A DNA stretch of 64,000 nucleotides from Gordonibacter sp. An230 (GTDB lineage Bacteria > Actinomycetota > Coriobacteriia > Coriobacteriales > Eggerthellaceae), in contig NZ_NFJP01000021.1 in assembly GCF_002159915.1 (NCBI RefSeq), positions 1 through 64,000 of the forward strand. The letters run 5' to 3'. The translations under genes and the position numbers were made by a program. Positions 62,930-64,000 of the stretch are shown here, one piece after another. Below the pieces are notes generated by a model, which did no database searches, had not been told where the DNA came from, and worked only from the letters and a program-made list of their open reading frames with translations. Numbering within the stretch: position 1 is the stretch's first letter; every line of letters starts with the position of its first letter.

Positions 62930-63805
62930 ATGACGATCCTATTGGGAAACGAGGAGCTTGCGGTAGGCGTGTCGAGCAAGGGCGCCGAACTGCGAAGCGT
63001 CATGCGCGACGGAATCGAGCGCATGTGGTGCGGCGACCCTGCGGTGTGGGGACGACGGGCACCGTTGTTGTTCCCGCTGATCGGGCGTTTGCGAGACGGA
63101 TGGTACGCGCTCGACGGAAGGCGCGTCAAGGCGCCGACGCATGGGTTTTGCCGAGACCGCGCGTTCTCGGCAGAGCGGGTGTCGGATACGGAGGCGCGCT
63201 TCACCACGGCCTCTGACGAGCAGACGAGGGCCGACTACCCCTTCGACTTCCGCTTAACCGTCCGTTTCTCGCTGGAGGGGTCGACCCTTGCGAAAACCCA
63301 CACAGTCGAGAACACGGGAGACGTGCCGATGCCGTTCGAGCTGGGCGGCCACGAGGCGTATGCGACGTGCCTTTTGCCGGGCGAACGCATGGCCGATTAC
63401 TTCGTGCGCTTCGAGGGAGTCGATTTCATCGAGATGTTCGGCATGGACGAGGCGGGCATACTGACGCTTCCGAAGACGAAGGTGCCGCTCGAGGACGGCC
63501 GCCTGACGAAGACTCCCGAGCAGTTGGGCATCGACACCGTCGTGTTGGAGGGCGTCCCCGGCAGCGCAGTCGCGCTGGGCTGCGCCAAGAACGATCACGA
63601 AGTGCGCGTGGAGTTTCCGGACTTCCCTTATCTGGGCATATGGACGAAGGCGGGCCAGGATGACGCTCGGTACCTGTGCATCGAGCCATGGTCGGCGCTA
63701 CCCGACGCCCATTTCTCCCCGCGCGAGTTGGCCGAAAAGCTCGGCGTGCGCACTCTCGCTCCCGGCGAGCGTGCGACGCTCTCGTATCGCATGACGTTTC
63801 GGTAG
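62930..63805 (+). CDS. Aldose 1-epimerase family protein (LacX-like)
   Basis: This 291-residue galactose-mutarotase-fold protein has the family landmarks LLFPLIGRLRDGWY, APTHGFCRDRAFS, the histidine in ELGGHEAYATCLL, and IEPWSALPDAH near the C-terminus. LacX-type members are only loosely linked to sugar operons; the substrate is uncertain. AAGGGGAGG precedes ATG 62930. It lies behind a palindromic operator that overlaps its promoter, with no sugar transporter nearby in the window. Confidence 0.85.
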   Translation: MTILLGNEELAVGVSSKGAELRSVMRDGIERMWCGDPAVWGRRAPLLFPLIGRLRDGWYALDGRRVKAPTHGFCRDRAFSAERVSDTEARFTTASDEQTRADYPFDFRLTVRFSLEGSTLAKTHTVENTGDVPMPFELGGHEAYATCLLPGERMADYFVRFEGVDFIEMFGMDEAGILTLPKTKVPLEDGRLTKTPEQLGIDTVVLEGVPGSAVALGCAKNDHEVRVEFPDFPYLGIWTKAGQDDARYLCIEPWSALPDAHFSPRELAEKLGVRTLAPGERATLSYRMTFR

Positions 63806-64000
63806 GGGCTTTGCCTTGCGTCGGGTTCGGCGGCGAAGGCTCCGAAACCTGCGTTTCGAGCACGGCGCGCAGCCCCTTTTCCTCGTTTCGGATTGAAGGG
63901 GCGTCAAGCTTGACGCCGCCCTATGCGGCCGTCTGAGAAGTTGTCTCGCTCGCCGGACCGCCCGCGTCGGCGAAGCGTTGGAAGCGCCACGCAAACTCAG
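63806..64000. other. Right-end non-coding sequence
   Basis: No gene is supported in the last 195 bases. An 18-bp perfect palindrome, GGCGTCAAGCTTGACGCC, lies at 63900-63917, and could belong to a terminator or operator of the next gene beyond the edge. Confidence 0.6.

Overview
The window is high-GC chromosomal DNA from an anaerobic actinobacterium. The family repertoire points to Eggerthellaceae (class Coriobacteriia; Eggerthella, Gordonibacter or a close relative). Evidence is the secreted bis-MGD molybdoenzymes and covalent-flavin reductases, each beside its own regulator, and the LuxR regulators with membrane-embedded N-terminal halves. Genus and species cannot be fixed from the sequence alone. 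The first bases carry a 19-base Tn5/Nextera mosaic end, so the left edge is the end of an Illumina contig and not a biological junction. No rRNA, tRNA, CRISPR array, intact insertion sequence or prophage was seen.

Layout. 0.2-6.8 kb: cydD-cydC exporter, a nucleoid-associated protein and ettA with a strong terminator. 7.0-10.2 kb: a gene graveyard with a hipB followed by a hipA broken by at least two lesions, a second decayed hipB copy and the tail of a ThrH-like phosphatase. 10.2-14.7 kb: a small tail-anchored protein, a Tat-exported flavoprotein with two FMN-attachment domains, and a divergent membrane LuxR regulator. 14.7-21.7 kb: rhomboid protease, BrnQ carrier, a TIGR00300 protein and a Ski2-like helicase. 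21.7-28.3 kb: a 33-bp inverted repeat around 99 bp, then an ECF sigma factor, three membrane proteins and an ABC ATPase that read as one export cassette, then an MsbA-type exporter. 28.4-34.5 kb: a nucleotidyltransferase-fold protein, icd, an FAD-Rieske oxidoreductase, and an SOS-box-controlled Y-family polymerase with a YolD-like partner.

34.5-42.4 kb: a PucR-type regulator divergent from an anchorless molybdoenzyme operon (catalytic subunit, Fe-S subunit, TorD chaperone), then a LysR regulator, an SDR without the catalytic tyrosine, and a LysR remnant. 42.4-51.6 kb: a short UvrA-type protein, an XRE-HTH/aminotransferase fusion, Tex, a second long inverted repeat (25-bp arms, 101-bp spacer), an HxlR/TIGR04076 pair and a VanZ-RDD membrane protein. 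51.8-60.0 kb: a second membrane LuxR divergent from a complete five-gene molybdoenzyme operon (catalytic, Fe-S, DmsC anchor, unknown protein, TorD). 60.2-63.8 kb: an ArsC/Spx-fold protein lacking its cysteine, class III fructose-1,6-bisphosphatase, and a LacX-type epimerase behind a palindromic operator.

How it fits together. Three terminal-reductase loci, each with a dedicated divergent regulator (two membrane LuxR, one PucR), suggest substrate-induced anaerobic respiration of host, dietary or drug compounds. CydDC, icd and fbp are core redox and carbon metabolism around them. The observations most worth following are the two long inverted repeats with nearly equal geometry, the aminotransferase fusion with four nested half-sites at its promoter, the decayed hipBA locus whose frameshift is explained exactly by a 17-bp tandem duplication, and the ECF-sigma/ABC cassette.
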